Assembly: GCF_029024945.1 (NCBI RefSeq)
Contig: NZ_CP118976.1
Location: 1,860,001 to 1,924,000 of the forward strand
Length of the DNA: 64,000 nucleotides
Reading direction: 5' to 3'
Origin: Staphylococcus succinus
GTDB lineage: Bacteria; Bacillota; Bacilli; Staphylococcales; Staphylococcaceae
Each line of letters begins with the position of its first letter. Position 1 is the stretch's first letter. A model generated the notes under the pieces. The model saw only the letters and a list, made by a program, of their open reading frames with translations, searched no databases and was not told the DNA's origin. A program made the translations under genes and the position numbers. Shown piece by piece: positions 22,704-32,021 of the stretch.

Positions 22704-23174
22704 ATGTCACGCAAAACATATGAAAAACTAGCACATGTTAATGGGATGTTTAATGTTTTGGAACAACAATTGATACACAGCAAAGATATGGCACTATTTA
22801 GAAATGAATTCTTCTATGTCAACCATGAGCATCGTGAAAACTATGAAGCCCTGCGCATTTATTATAAAGATAGTGATAATAATCCTGTAGTTGATGGAGC
22901 TTGCTATGTTGTTGCATTACCAGAAATATTTGATAAAATTGATGTTTTTGAATCCGAACTCCCATTTTCATGGGTTTATGACCAAAATGGAATTACGGAA
23001 ACAATGAAACAAATTAGTGTGCCAATTCAGTACCTTATCGCTGCAGCGCTTGAAGTTACTGATGTAAATTTATTTAAGCCTTCAGGGTTTACAATGGGTA
23101 TGAATAATTGGAATATTGCACAAATGCGAATTTTTTGGCAGTATACTGCTATTGTTAGAAAAGAAGCTCAATAA
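22704..23174 (+). CDS. DUF2538 family protein
   Basis: 156-residue soluble protein, recognised as the staphylococcal DUF2538 family that lies beside lcpB in S. aureus too. No catalytic motif is visible and no signal peptide or membrane helix. It begins 22 bases after lcpB with a GAGAGGAG ribosome site, so it is probably cotranscribed with lcpB. Function unknown. Confidence 0.8.
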   Translation: MSRKTYEKLAHVNGMFNVLEQQLIHSKDMALFRNEFFYVNHEHRENYEALRIYYKDSDNNPVVDGACYVVALPEIFDKIDVFESELPFSWVYDQNGITETMKQISVPIQYLIAAALEVTDVNLFKPSGFTMGMNNWNIAQMRIFWQYTAIVRKEAQ

Positions 23175-23186
23175 TAAAAAATCTTC

Positions 23187-23218
23187 CCCTATCGCTATTA
23201 TTTCGATAGGGTTTTTTT
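23187..23218 (+). terminator. Intrinsic terminator of the lcpB-DUF2538 unit
   Basis: CCCTATCG and CGATAGGG with a 9-base loop and seven T. Confidence 0.9.
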
Positions 23219-23250
23219 CACTTAAAAATCTATGAAAAGAGGAATGAATT

Positions 23251-23673
23251 ATGTTTAAAATAGCTACAACCCCAAAGATGATGGAAGATGCATACAATAT
23301 ACGTAAGGAAGTATTTGTTCGTGAACAAGGCGTACCTTTAGAAAATGAAATAGACGAACATGAAAATATTGCTACTCATGTTGTAGGATATGATAAAAAA
23401 GATATCCCCTTTGCTACTGGACGATTCCGTCCCTATAAAGATGGCGTTAAAATTGAAAGAGTTGCCATTATTAAAACGCATCGCAACTCTGGTTTAGGTA
23501 AATTACTAATGTCATTTTTAGAAGAAGTTGCTATTAATAAAAACTATCGTAACTTAATGTTAAACGCCCAGTACCATGCCCGTCCTTTTTATGAATCGCT
23601 AGGCTATCATACTATTGGAGAAATATTTCTTGAGGAAAATATTGAACATATCGCAATGATCAAAAAAATTTGA
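23251..23673 (+). CDS. GNAT family N-acetyltransferase
   Basis: 140 residues with the GNAT fold: IRKEVFVREQGVP (YjcF/ElaA-like N-terminus), the acetyl-CoA loop VAIIKTHRNSGLGKLLM and the C-terminal ARPFYESLGY strand-helix. AAGAGG ribosome site. The substrate is unknown. It lies immediately upstream of atl, as in S. aureus. Confidence 0.85.
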   Translation: MFKIATTPKMMEDAYNIRKEVFVREQGVPLENEIDEHENIATHVVGYDKKDIPFATGRFRPYKDGVKIERVAIIKTHRNSGLGKLLMSFLEEVAINKNYRNLMLNAQYHARPFYESLGYHTIGEIFLEENIEHIAMIKKI

Positions 23674-23689
23674 TTGAATATTATGTAAT

Positions 23690-23706
23690 TTTACAGATGA
23701 ATTACA
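23690..23706 (-). promoter_or_regulatory. WalR-type direct repeat upstream of atl
   Basis: The minus strand reads TGTAAT-TCATC-TGTAAA, a full match to the WalR consensus TGTWAH-N5-TGTWAH. It lies about 200 bases before the autolysin start. atl belongs to the WalKR regulon in S. aureus. A likely -10 (TATAAT, 23869-23874) with a poor -35 sits closer to the gene, as expected for an activated promoter. Confidence 0.5.
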
Positions 23707-23907
23707 TCTATAAACTGTAATATTTGAAGAAATATAAAATAATCAACTTGGTATCAATTAGGCGTTATCACGCTTTAAACACACTTTTTATAAAAATTTA
23801 GACATTTAATAAGATTAATTTTATATTACAAAACGGTAAAAAATACTACACTCCTTCTTTAGTCGTATTATAATTACGGATAAATATATGTATAAAGGGG
23901 CAGTTTA

Positions 23908-26900
23908 ATGACTACTAAAAAGTTTAATTACAAGGTACCTTCCATTGCAGCACTTACATTAGCAGGTACAGCTTTGACAACTCATCACGCGCAAGCAGCA
24001 GACGATATACAAGATCAGTCTAAAAATAAAAATGTTTTAGATGATGAGCACACGCTTAAACAAAGTCAAGACATTAAATCTGAAGTGAGTAAACCAACTA
24101 CCAACATTTCGGGTACACAAGCTTATAAAGACCCTTCCCAAGTACAACTATCAAATCAAGAAAGCAACTCAAATTACGATGCACATTTAGATGAATTGAA
24201 TAGTGAAACTTCTGATCAAACTTCAAATGATGATACATATAATGAAGAAAATCAGAATACTGAAGAAAATACCGGTACTACTCAAGACACTGAGCAATCT
24301 CAAGTTGAAGATGATGGGAATCATTCTGAAACTTCACAACAACAAGATTCTGACGATGTTGCTGTTGCTGACACTTCTGATACTGATACTGACAGCACTC
24401 AAAATACTGAGCAATCTCAAGTTGAAGATGATGGGAATCATTCTGAAACTTCACAACAACAAGATTCTGACGATGTTGCTGTTGCTGACACTTCTGATTC
24501 AGATGCTGGCAGCATTCAAGACACTGAGCAATCACAAGTTGAAGATAATGGGAATCATTCTGAAACTTCACAGCAACAAGATTCTGACGATGTTGCTGTT
24601 GCTGACACTTCTGATTCAGATGCTGAAAACACTCAAGATACTGAGCAATCTCAAGTTGACGATAATGGGAAGAAAGATGCTCAAACTACTTCCACTACTC
24701 AAGATAGCACAGTAACGAAACGAGATGATGTATCACAACAAGATCAACAGTCTGAAAATGTTAAAGATACTGCTTCTCAAGACGTAGCTGAAGATACTAA
24801 AGAAGATGAAAAGTCTCAAGACGACATCGATACTAATGATGACGCCGAAGCTAAGTCTGACGATGTTTCACAACAAGATCAACAATCTAAAGACGCTAAA
24901 GATACTGACTCTCAAGACGTAGCTGAAGATACTAAAAAAGAGGAAAATTCTCAAGACGACATCGATACTAATGATGACGCCGAAGCTAAGTCTGATGATA
25001 TTTCACAACAAGATCAACAGTCTAAAGACGCTAAAGATACTACTTCTAATTCTGATGCAGCTCATGCTCAAGATGACAGTAATCAAACTCAAAAAGACAC
25101 TGACTCTCAAAACGTAGCTGAAGATACTAAAGAAGATGAAAAGTCTCAAGACGACATCGATACTAATGATGACGCCGAAGCTAAGTCTGATGATGTTTCA
25201 CAACAAGATCAACAGTCTAAAGACGTTAAAGATACTGCTTCTAATTCTGATGCAGCTCATACTCAAGATGACAGTAATCAAACTCAAAAAGACACTGACT
25301 CTCAAAACGTAGCTGAAGATACTAAAGAAGAGGAAAAGCCTCAAGACGACATCGATACTAATGATGACGCCGAAGCTAAGTCTGACGATGTTTCACAACA
25401 AGATCAACAGTCTGTTGCAGAAAAAGAGGATGCAACAGTAACTACAAAAGAACAGAATGATACAGATGATAGTACGCCTAAAACTGCGGCTCTAGCATCA
25501 AATACGTATAGTGCACAAAGCGCACCTAAATTAAGAACAGCTACGTACAGTGCTAATAATACTAATATGCAACGTTCTACAGCAGTTAAAGAAGCAACAA
25601 CAACTAACACCCTAGCAAAATATACACCTAAAGTGAATTCATCTATTAATAACTACATCCGTAAAAATAACTTTAAAGCGCCAAATTATGAAGAAGATAT
25701 CGCTAGCTATTTGCCAAAATATAATTATCGTTATGGCGCACCTGAAGGAATTGTGTTGCATGATACTGCAAATGATAACTCAACTATTACTGGTGAAATT
25801 AATTACATGAAGAATAATTATAATAGTGCTTTTGTTCATGCCTACGTTGATGGTAATAGAATCATCGAAACAGCTGACACAGATTATCTTGCTTGGGGAG
25901 CTGGACCAGCTGCAAACGATCGCTTTATCCACGTTGAATTAGTGCATACGCATGATTATGAATCCTTTGCTCGTTCAATCAATAATTATGCAGACTATGC
26001 AGCAACTAATTTAAACTATTATGGACTTGCACCTAATAGCGCTGAATATGATGGCGCTGGAACAGTATGGACTCACCAAGCTGTTAGCAATTACTTAGGT
26101 GGCTCAGATCATAGTGATCCACATGGTTATTTAGCTGCACATAATTATAGTTACGATGAGCTATATGACCTTATTTATGAAAAATATTTAATTAAAACGG
26201 GTCAAGCAGCTGCTTGGGGAGATACAACGACTACCCCACCCAAAACGGGAACAGTATCCGTTAAATCTAATAATGGAGTAGCACGTATCAATAGTAAAAA
26301 TGATGGTTTATACACTACTGTTTATGATCAAAACGGTAAAAAGACAGATAAAACAAACCAAACTTTAAAAGTTACAAAATCAGCTTCACTTGATAATGAA
26401 AATTTCTATTTAGTCTCTGACTATAATAAAGGAAACTTAATCGGTTGGGTTCACAAAGATGATGTTGCTTATAATACCGCTAAATCAGTAGCCAAAATCG
26501 ACAAAACATACAAAATCAAATCTGGAGAAACCCTTTACAGCGTACCTTGGGGAACAAGTGCTCAAAAAGTTGGTACTGTTTCTGGCAAATCAACACAAAC
26601 TTTTAAAGCAACAAAACAACAACAAATAGGTAAAACAAATTATATCTACGGCACTGTTAACAAGCTATCTGGCTGGGTAAGTTTGAGTAAATTAGAAGGT
26701 TCAAATACTACGCCATCAACAGATACAGATAAATTAACTGTAACTAACTTAACAAATCAACAAGGTACTGTTGCTCAATCTAACCATGGTGTATATACAT
26801 CTGTTTATGACAAACAAGGTGTACAAAAATCATATGTAAATGGTAAAACTTATAAACTAAGTAAAAAAGCTAGCTTGGGTACTAACGATTTCTACTTAAT

Positions 26901-28686
26901 TACAGACAATAAAACAAATACGAACCTAGGTTGGATGCAATCTGGTGATATTAAAGTTAAAGCGCCTGCAGCAGATAAATTAACTGTAACGAATTTAACA
27001 AATCAACAAGGTACTGTTGCTCAATCTAACCATGGTGTATATACATCTGTTTATGACAAACAAGGTGTACAAAAGTCATATGTAAATGGTAAAACTTATA
27101 AACTAAGTAAAAAAGCTAGCTTGGGTACTAACGATTTCTACTTAATTACAGACAATAAAACAAATACGAACCTAGGTTGGATGCAATCTGGTGATATTAA
27201 AGTTAAAGAAACTGCTACATTAGCTCCAACAAATAAAACTGTATCTGTTAGTAAGGTCGGCCAATTATCTAATACAAACTCTGGTGTTAAAGCTACCGTA
27301 TATGATGAAAAAGGCAAAGATGCATCTAAACTATCTGGACGTACTTACACTGTAACTAAGCAACGTACACAAGGCGACAACACTTATGTTCTTATTCAAA
27401 ACACACAAAAAAACACCCCTATTGGTTGGGTAAATACGAAAGATATCAATACTCGTAATTTAAGTAAAACAACAGCTAAAAATGGTCAATACACTATTAA
27501 AGCAACTAACAACGGTTTATATGCAGTACCTTGGGGTACTAAAGCACAACAGTTAGATTCATTAAAAAATACGAGAAACAGTAAATTCAACGCTTCTAAA
27601 TCTGTTTTTGTTGATAAGGACGAATATCTCTATGGTATTGTAAACAACAAAACCGGTTGGATTTCTGCTAAAGATTTAAATACATTACAAGAAGTCAATG
27701 GAACTCAATCAAATCAAACGGCTAACGCAACAAACACTTCTGTTACACCAGAAAAATTTGATTACGTGATATATAATGCAGACGGTAGTTACTATACTAA
27801 TCCTAATTCATCTGAAGCTGCTGGTTCACTCACAGATTTCTATGAAGGTATTTTCTCTGTCTATGAAAAACAAGTCATTAATGGTGTAACTTGGTATCAT
27901 GGAAAATTAGAGAATGGTGAAGTAGTTTGGATTAAAGAGAGCGATTTAATTGCAGAATTAGTAAAATATTATGAATCTGGTTTGACATTGGATGAAGCGG
28001 CAGCACTTCAAAAAGGCTTACCAACCAAACCACAAATTCAACATACGCCAGGAAAATGGGAAGATGCTAATGCTACTGAAATCAAAAATGCAATGGATTC
28101 AAATAAACTAGCTAATGATCCTACACAAAAATACCAATTCTTACGTTTAGATAAATCTCAAAACATTTCTGCTGATGATTTAAATAAACTTTTAGTTGGT
28201 AAAGGTATATTAGAAGGCCAAGGCGAAGCTTTCAGTGAAGCTGCTAAAACGAATAATATAAATGAAGTATATTTAATCTCTCATGCTCTATTAGAAACTG
28301 GTAACGGTACTTCTACATTAGCTAATGGTGGAGATGTAATTAACGATGAAGTTGTCACAGATAAACAAACTAAATATTATAATATGTTTGGTATCGGAGC
28401 AGTTGATCGTGACCCAATTAAACAAGGTTTCATTACTGCTAAAAATAACGGCTGGGATTCTGTTAAAAAGGCAATCATAGGTGGTGCAGGATTTATCGCA
28501 GATTCATATATTAATAAAGGACAAAATACTCTTTATAAAATGCGTTGGAATCCTGAAAATCCAGGTGTACATCAATATGCAACGGATGTAGCATGGGCAA
28601 GCCATAATGCGACACGAATTAAGAATTTCTATGATTCAATGGGTAAACTAGGTAAATACTTTGATATTAACACTTATAAAATGTAA
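23908..28686 (+). CDS. atl: Bifunctional autolysin (amidase / glucosaminidase) with long N-terminal repeats
   Basis: Major peptidoglycan hydrolase, 1592 residues. A signal peptide (about 1-30, ending AQA) leads into a roughly 500-residue disordered Asp/Ser/Gln-rich region with two repeat families (128-255 and 273-502). The zinc amidase domain follows (about 580-765): His618, His723 and Asp737 as zinc ligands, Glu677 and His735 as catalytic residues, at the spacing of staphylococcal AmiA. Next come GW-type wall-targeting modules (about 770-1275) and a GH73 glucosaminidase with catalytic Glu1463 in ALLETGNG. The normal staphylococcal Atl is near 1250 residues. The large prodomain resembles the Aas autolysin/adhesin of S. 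saprophyticus, which binds fibronectin and red cells; that role here is inferred. Confidence 0.93.
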   Translation: MTTKKFNYKVPSIAALTLAGTALTTHHAQAADDIQDQSKNKNVLDDEHTLKQSQDIKSEVSKPTTNISGTQAYKDPSQVQLSNQESNSNYDAHLDELNSETSDQTSNDDTYNEENQNTEENTGTTQDTEQSQVEDDGNHSETSQQQDSDDVAVADTSDTDTDSTQNTEQSQVEDDGNHSETSQQQDSDDVAVADTSDSDAGSIQDTEQSQVEDNGNHSETSQQQDSDDVAVADTSDSDAENTQDTEQSQVDDNGKKDAQTTSTTQDSTVTKRDDVSQQDQQSENVKDTASQDVAEDTKEDEKSQDDIDTNDDAEAKSDDVSQQDQQSKDAKDTDSQDVAEDTKKEENSQDDIDTNDDAEAKSDDISQQDQQSKDAKDTTSNSDAAHAQDDSNQTQKDTDSQNVAEDTKEDEKSQDDIDTNDDAEAKSDDVSQQDQQSKDVKDTASNSDAAHTQDDSNQTQKDTDSQNVAEDTKEEEKPQDDIDTNDDAEAKSDDVSQQDQQSVAEKEDATVTTKEQNDTDDSTPKTAALASNTYSAQSAPKLRTATYSANNTNMQRSTAVKEATTTNTLAKYTPKVNSSINNYIRKNNFKAPNYEEDIASYLPKYNYRYGAPEGIVLHDTANDNSTITGEINYMKNNYNSAFVHAYVDGNRIIETADTDYLAWGAGPAANDRFIHVELVHTHDYESFARSINNYADYAATNLNYYGLAPNSAEYDGAGTVWTHQAVSNYLGGSDHSDPHGYLAAHNYSYDELYDLIYEKYLIKTGQAAAWGDTTTTPPKTGTVSVKSNNGVARINSKNDGLYTTVYDQNGKKTDKTNQTLKVTKSASLDNENFYLVSDYNKGNLIGWVHKDDVAYNTAKSVAKIDKTYKIKSGETLYSVPWGTSAQKVGTVSGKSTQTFKATKQQQIGKTNYIYGTVNKLSGWVSLSKLEGSNTTPSTDTDKLTVTNLTNQQGTVAQSNHGVYTSVYDKQGVQKSYVNGKTYKLSKKASLGTNDFYLITDNKTNTNLGWMQSGDIKVKAPAADKLTVTNLTNQQGTVAQSNHGVYTSVYDKQGVQKSYVNGKTYKLSKKASLGTNDFYLITDNKTNTNLGWMQSGDIKVKETATLAPTNKTVSVSKVGQLSNTNSGVKATVYDEKGKDASKLSGRTYTVTKQRTQGDNTYVLIQNTQKNTPIGWVNTKDINTRNLSKTTAKNGQYTIKATNNGLYAVPWGTKAQQLDSLKNTRNSKFNASKSVFVDKDEYLYGIVNNKTGWISAKDLNTLQEVNGTQSNQTANATNTSVTPEKFDYVIYNADGSYYTNPNSSEAAGSLTDFYEGIFSVYEKQVINGVTWYHGKLENGEVVWIKESDLIAELVKYYESGLTLDEAAALQKGLPTKPQIQHTPGKWEDANATEIKNAMDSNKLANDPTQKYQFLRLDKSQNISADDLNKLLVGKGILEGQGEAFSEAAKTNNINEVYLISHALLETGNGTSTLANGGDVINDEVVTDKQTKYYNMFGIGAVDRDPIKQGFITAKNNGWDSVKKAIIGGAGFIADSYINKGQNTLYKMRWNPENPGVHQYATDVAWASHNATRIKNFYDSMGKLGKYFDINTYKM
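24289..24675 (+). repeat. 39-residue (117-base) tandem repeats in atl prodomain
   Basis: Three full copies begin at 24289, 24406 and 24523, with a partial fourth from 24640. Each unit begins TEQSQVEDDGNHSETSQQQD and ends in a DTSDxD stretch. The copies are nearly identical in DNA, which points to recent expansion. Confidence 0.9.
24724..25413 (+). repeat. 45- and 65-residue tandem repeats in atl prodomain
   Basis: Units begin DDVSQQDQQS and end DDIDTNDDAEAKS. Two copies are 135 bases (24724, 24859) and two are 195 bases (24994, 25189) because they carry a 20-residue insert with SDAAHxQDDSNQTQ. A partial fifth copy starts at 25384. Confidence 0.9.
26728..27207 (+). repeat. Tandem duplication of one GW-type module in atl
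   Basis: Two 78-residue modules start at 26728 and 26974 (246-base period). Their proteins are identical over 78 residues and the DNA differs at only three bases, all synonymous. The other modules of the array are clearly diverged. Confidence 0.92.
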
Positions 28687-28738
28687 TCATTACGTAGACG
28701 ATGTCATTTGAATTAAATGAATACTAAATTTCTATAAT

Positions 28739-28783
28739 AAAAGGGTAGTTGCTATTATAATTTAATAGCAACTACCCTTTCTT
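28739..28783. terminator. Bidirectional terminator after atl
   Basis: An 18-base near-perfect stem (AAGGGTAGTTGCTATTA with its complement) with A and T runs on either side lies between atl and the convergent MarR gene. Confidence 0.9.
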
Positions 28784-28871
28784 ATGTTATGAGCAGTCAA
28801 CGCTCAAACTTTTTACGTTTACAACTAAATATATCACAATACTATTATTAATAGATGTCATTTAAAAACGA

Positions 28872-29294
28872 TTATTGAAAATATGGCTGATGTACGTTTA
28901 ATTTATGTAGCAACTCGTTTAAACGCTCAATATCCTCTGAAGTTAAGTTTTGACACCGTGCTTCTATTAAAGCTACTCTAATTTCATTAATTTGTTGGAC
29001 AAGCACTTTTGTCTTTTCAGTAACCATTAAATCATTACATCTTAAATCTCTATTTGATTGTTTACTTGTTATATAACCCATTTGGCTTAATTTCTTAATC
29101 CAACGTGATACAATCGACTGTTCTTTATTTATTTTCATGGTTAAATCATATTGCGATAAAGTTTCATAATGATATAAAATCCTCAACATTTCTAACTGTT
29201 CTGAAGTTAAATCAGCGCGTTGTCCAAATCTTCTACTTACTAAATTTAAATCGTTACCTGTTAGAGTAATTAATTGTTCTAGTTGTTTATACAT
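28872..29294 (-). CDS. MarR-family transcriptional regulator
   Basis: 140 residues with the winged-helix core: LTSEQLEMLRILYHYETLSQYDLTMKINKEQSIVSRWIKKLSQMGYI (recognition helix around SIVSRW), then the wing RDLRCNDLMVTEKT and a C-terminal dimer helix. It contains two cysteines but no recognised redox motif. It diverges from the acyltransferase at 29498. A palindrome directly upstream suggests autoregulation. From memory, S. aureus has a MarR gene in this place. Confidence 0.85.
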   Translation of the reverse strand: MYKQLEQLITLTGNDLNLVSRRFGQRADLTSEQLEMLRILYHYETLSQYDLTMKINKEQSIVSRWIKKLSQMGYITSKQSNRDLRCNDLMVTEKTKVLVQQINEIRVALIEARCQNLTSEDIERLNELLHKLNVHQPYFQ

Positions 29295-29324
29295 GTTGAT
29301 TCATCTCCACTATCTTTTCTGTTG

Positions 29325-29334
29325 TTGTCGACAA
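29325..29334. promoter_or_regulatory. Putative operator TTGTCGACAA
   Basis: A perfect 10-base palindrome, 31 bases upstream of the MarR gene start and in the gap to the divergent acyltransferase. Such sites are typical for MarR autoregulation. The assignment is inferred from position and symmetry. Confidence 0.4.
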
Positions 29335-29497
29335 TTAAAATTAATTATTTTATATGTTATTATTATAATATTACCTAAGATAATATACAATAATTAACTA
29401 CAATTCACCCTATTTCATTGCATTACCCCTATGATTTATAATAAATTAGTATTAGTGAATATAAATTATATTCCGTTTTCATAAAAGGAGAAACATA

Positions 29498-30502
29498 ATG
29501 ACACATTTAAAGGAAAGAGATTACTTTTTCGACAACGCTAAAGCCTTTTTGATTTTTCTTGTTGTCTTGGGTCATATCATGCAACCTTATACAGGCTCGA
29601 GTAAACATTTAGCCGCGTTGTATTTAACAATATTTAGTTTCCATATGCCGGGATTTTTATTTATATCAGGCTATTTTGCTAAAAAGGCAGGCCAAGCTGG
29701 TTATTTAGAAAAAGTATCTAAAAAATTATTAATACCATACGTAATATTTTTTGGTTTTTTCTCATTTTATTACTATTTTACTGGCAAAGAAGATAGTGTT
29801 CAATTTGATCCGTTTGACCCAGTATTTGCCTTATGGTTCTTACTCACATTATTCTTTTTCCATGTAATATTAGTAATCGTTAAAGACTATAAACCTTATT
29901 TTGTACTGCCAATCGCGATCATCTTTTCATTATTCGCTGGCTATTCTACAAATATAGATAATTATTTAAGTTTTTCAAGAACGATTATGTTCTTCCCTAT
30001 TTTTTATATAGGTTACTTATTTAATAGTCACCACATAAAAATGTTGAAAAATAAAAAGTTTATACCAATTTCTATTATCGTTTTAGTTATCTTTTATGTT
30101 ATATATTCAATTCATCCCATTAATTCAGACTGGTTATTTGGTGATTCTCCATATATGACATTAGAAGGGAAACAAAGCTTTTATAGTCCTTTAAAGAGAT
30201 TGTTACTTTACTTTATTATTTTAGTTACATTACTTTCTTTCTTGAATTTAATACCTGAAAAAGAGAAATTCTTTACTTATATAGGAAGAAGGACCATGCA
30301 TGTTTATTTATTACATGGGCTGTTCATAGGTATATTACGTGGTTTTAAAATATATCCATTTAGAGATGAAATTACAATATTCACTTATATTTACCTTATT
30401 GTTTTATCCTGTTTAATTGTTTATGTTTTATCTACACGCTTTGTATCAAAATGGACAAATCCCATTATAAATTTGCAACCTCCTTCTAAATTCAAAGAAT
30501 AA
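29498..30502 (+). CDS. Acyltransferase-3 family membrane protein
   Basis: 334 residues with about ten membrane helices. The N-terminal RDYFFDNAKAFLIFLVVLGHIM carries the family Asp and His (D..KAFLI..VVLGH), followed by FHMPGFLFISGYFAKK. These features place it among integral-membrane O-acyltransferases that decorate sugars (fucose 4-O-acetylase-like or OpgC-like branch). It lacks the extra SGNH domain of OatA. AAAGGAG ribosome site. The substrate is unknown; a wall or surface glycan is likely. Confidence 0.82.
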   Translation: MTHLKERDYFFDNAKAFLIFLVVLGHIMQPYTGSSKHLAALYLTIFSFHMPGFLFISGYFAKKAGQAGYLEKVSKKLLIPYVIFFGFFSFYYYFTGKEDSVQFDPFDPVFALWFLLTLFFFHVILVIVKDYKPYFVLPIAIIFSLFAGYSTNIDNYLSFSRTIMFFPIFYIGYLFNSHHIKMLKNKKFIPISIIVLVIFYVIYSIHPINSDWLFGDSPYMTLEGKQSFYSPLKRLLLYFIILVTLLSFLNLIPEKEKFFTYIGRRTMHVYLLHGLFIGILRGFKIYPFRDEITIFTYIYLIVLSCLIVYVLSTRFVSKWTNPIINLQPPSKFKE

Positions 30503-30512
30503 ATTACACTTT

Positions 30513-30597
30513 TACCGAATTGTATTCTTTTTAAATATGGTATGATAGATATAATTTGATGTATTACATCATCATACATATTTAATGCAATTCGGTA
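30513..30597. promoter_or_regulatory. Nested dyads around the aminotransferase promoter
   Basis: Outer inverted arms TACCGAATTG (30513-30522) and CAATTCGGTA (30588-30597), centres 75 bases apart, enclose a -10-like TATGAT (30541-30546, preceded by TGG) and a perfect 15-base palindrome TGATGTATTACATCA (30557-30571). The outer arms extend to 14 pairs with one U-G if transcribed, and the second arm is followed by a T-rich run. So the element may be operator DNA, a terminator of the acyltransferase, or both. Confidence 0.5.
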
Positions 30598-30623
30598 TTT
30601 TTATTTTTGAGGTGAAAAATTAA

Positions 30624-31787
30624 ATGAAACTTACATTAAACAACAATTCGAAATTTTTAAGCGCACCAAGCATACGTCAATTTTCAAATCGTATGAAAAA
30701 TATTGATGATTGCATCAATCTAACTATTGGTCAACCAGACTTTCCAATGCCAGATGTGGTAAAGAATGCATATATCAATGCAATTAAAGAAGATAAAACG
30801 AGTTATTCTCACAATAAAGGGTTAATTGAGACAAGAAATGCTGTCAGTCTGTATTTTGAGCAGCGCTATGGCTTTAAATATTCATCTGAGGAAATTATTA
30901 TTACAAATGGTGCCAGTGAAGCACTAGACACTGCTTTAAGAAGTATCATTAATCAAGGCGATGAAATATTAATTCCTGGACCAGTTTATGCTGGATATAT
31001 TCCTCTGATTAAAACCTTAGGCGGCATTCCTGTATATATAGATACTACTGTGACGGACTATAAAGTTACACCTGATGCTATAGAAGCTCATATAACTTCA
31101 AAAACTAAAGCAATACTACTCAACTATCCAACTAACCCTACCGGCGTTACATTAGCTTACAATGAAGTTTATGACCTTACAGAAATGTTGAAAACTAAAG
31201 AAATATTCATCATAAGTGATGAAATATATGCAGAAAATACTTTTTCTGGACAACATACTTCTTTTGCTCAGTTTGATAGTATACGAGATCAACTTTTACT
31301 TGTTGGTGGTCTTAGCAAATCACACTCAGCAACTGGTATACGTATCGGCTTTTTAATTGGCGCTGAGTATTTAATAGAGAAATTAACTTTTATGCATGCT
31401 TATAATTGCATTTGTGCCAATGTACCCGCACAAATTGCTTGTATTGCTGCCTTAAATGAAGGATTAGAAGCACCTCAATATATGAATGAAGCTTATATTG
31501 AACGTCGTGACTATTTAATCGAGAAATTAGAAGCATTGGGCTTTGAGTTAGATGCTAAACCTGAAGGGGCATTTTATATTTTCCCTAATATCAAGAAATT
31601 TACAGACAATGATTTTGATTTCTGCGTAGATGTACTTGAAAAGGCACATGTAGCCATGGTTCCTGGTTCATCCTTTACCGACATTGGCAAAGGACATATC
31701 CGTATTTCATATGCTTATGAACTTGATGCTTTAAAAGAAGGTATGCGTCGATTAGAGCACTATATCAACAAATACTACAATCTGTAA
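30624..31787 (+). CDS. PLP-dependent aminotransferase, class I/II (PatA-like)
   Basis: 387-residue fold-type I aminotransferase. Visible: the substrate region NLTIGQPDFPMP, the cofactor-binding NYPTNPTG and SDEIYAE, the PLP lysine in GGLSKSHSATGIRIGF, and the C-terminal arginine in HIRISYAY. The closest described family is B. subtilis PatA (N-acetyl-diaminopimelate aminotransferase) and related aromatic or aspartate enzymes, so substrate cannot be settled. GAGGTG ribosome site. A gene of this family holds the same place in S. aureus. Confidence 0.85.
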   Translation: MKLTLNNNSKFLSAPSIRQFSNRMKNIDDCINLTIGQPDFPMPDVVKNAYINAIKEDKTSYSHNKGLIETRNAVSLYFEQRYGFKYSSEEIIITNGASEALDTALRSIINQGDEILIPGPVYAGYIPLIKTLGGIPVYIDTTVTDYKVTPDAIEAHITSKTKAILLNYPTNPTGVTLAYNEVYDLTEMLKTKEIFIISDEIYAENTFSGQHTSFAQFDSIRDQLLLVGGLSKSHSATGIRIGFLIGAEYLIEKLTFMHAYNCICANVPAQIACIAALNEGLEAPQYMNEAYIERRDYLIEKLEALGFELDAKPEGAFYIFPNIKKFTDNDFDFCVDVLEKAHVAMVPGSSFTDIGKGHIRISYAYELDALKEGMRRLEHYINKYYNL

Positions 31788-31814
31788 ATAAACACTATTA
31801 ATGATTAAATAATA

Positions 31815-31873
31815 CAAAAACACCGATTAAATACGTTAAAATAACAATTTAACGTTTAATCGGTGTTTTTTAT
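31815..31873 (+). terminator. Intrinsic terminator of the aminotransferase gene
   Basis: AAAAACACCGATTAAA pairs with TTTAATCGGTGTTTTT, with a second internal stem GTTAAA/TTTAAC. A T run follows. Confidence 0.85.
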
Positions 31874-32021
31874 TAAACCACTTTATGTATGAGTTCAACA
31901 TTAACTTATACTATATGTATTCACTGCACAAAGATAGCTATTATATATTATTTTAGCCTTAAATGTATTACCTCATAATATACCCTCATATGATCTAACA
32001 TTAGTTGAATAGCATACTTTA

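Noticed and set aside
23761..23780. GCGT/ACGC hairpin upstream of atl
   Set aside because: Only a 4-base stem, no T run and no known motif.
24203..24715. Frames inside the atl repeat region on both strands
   Set aside because: They are frame shadows of the repeated codons of atl and lack ribosome sites.
24289..25413. Regular repeats that might suggest a CRISPR array
   Set aside because: The repeats are long, adjacent, in frame and coding, with no unique spacers.
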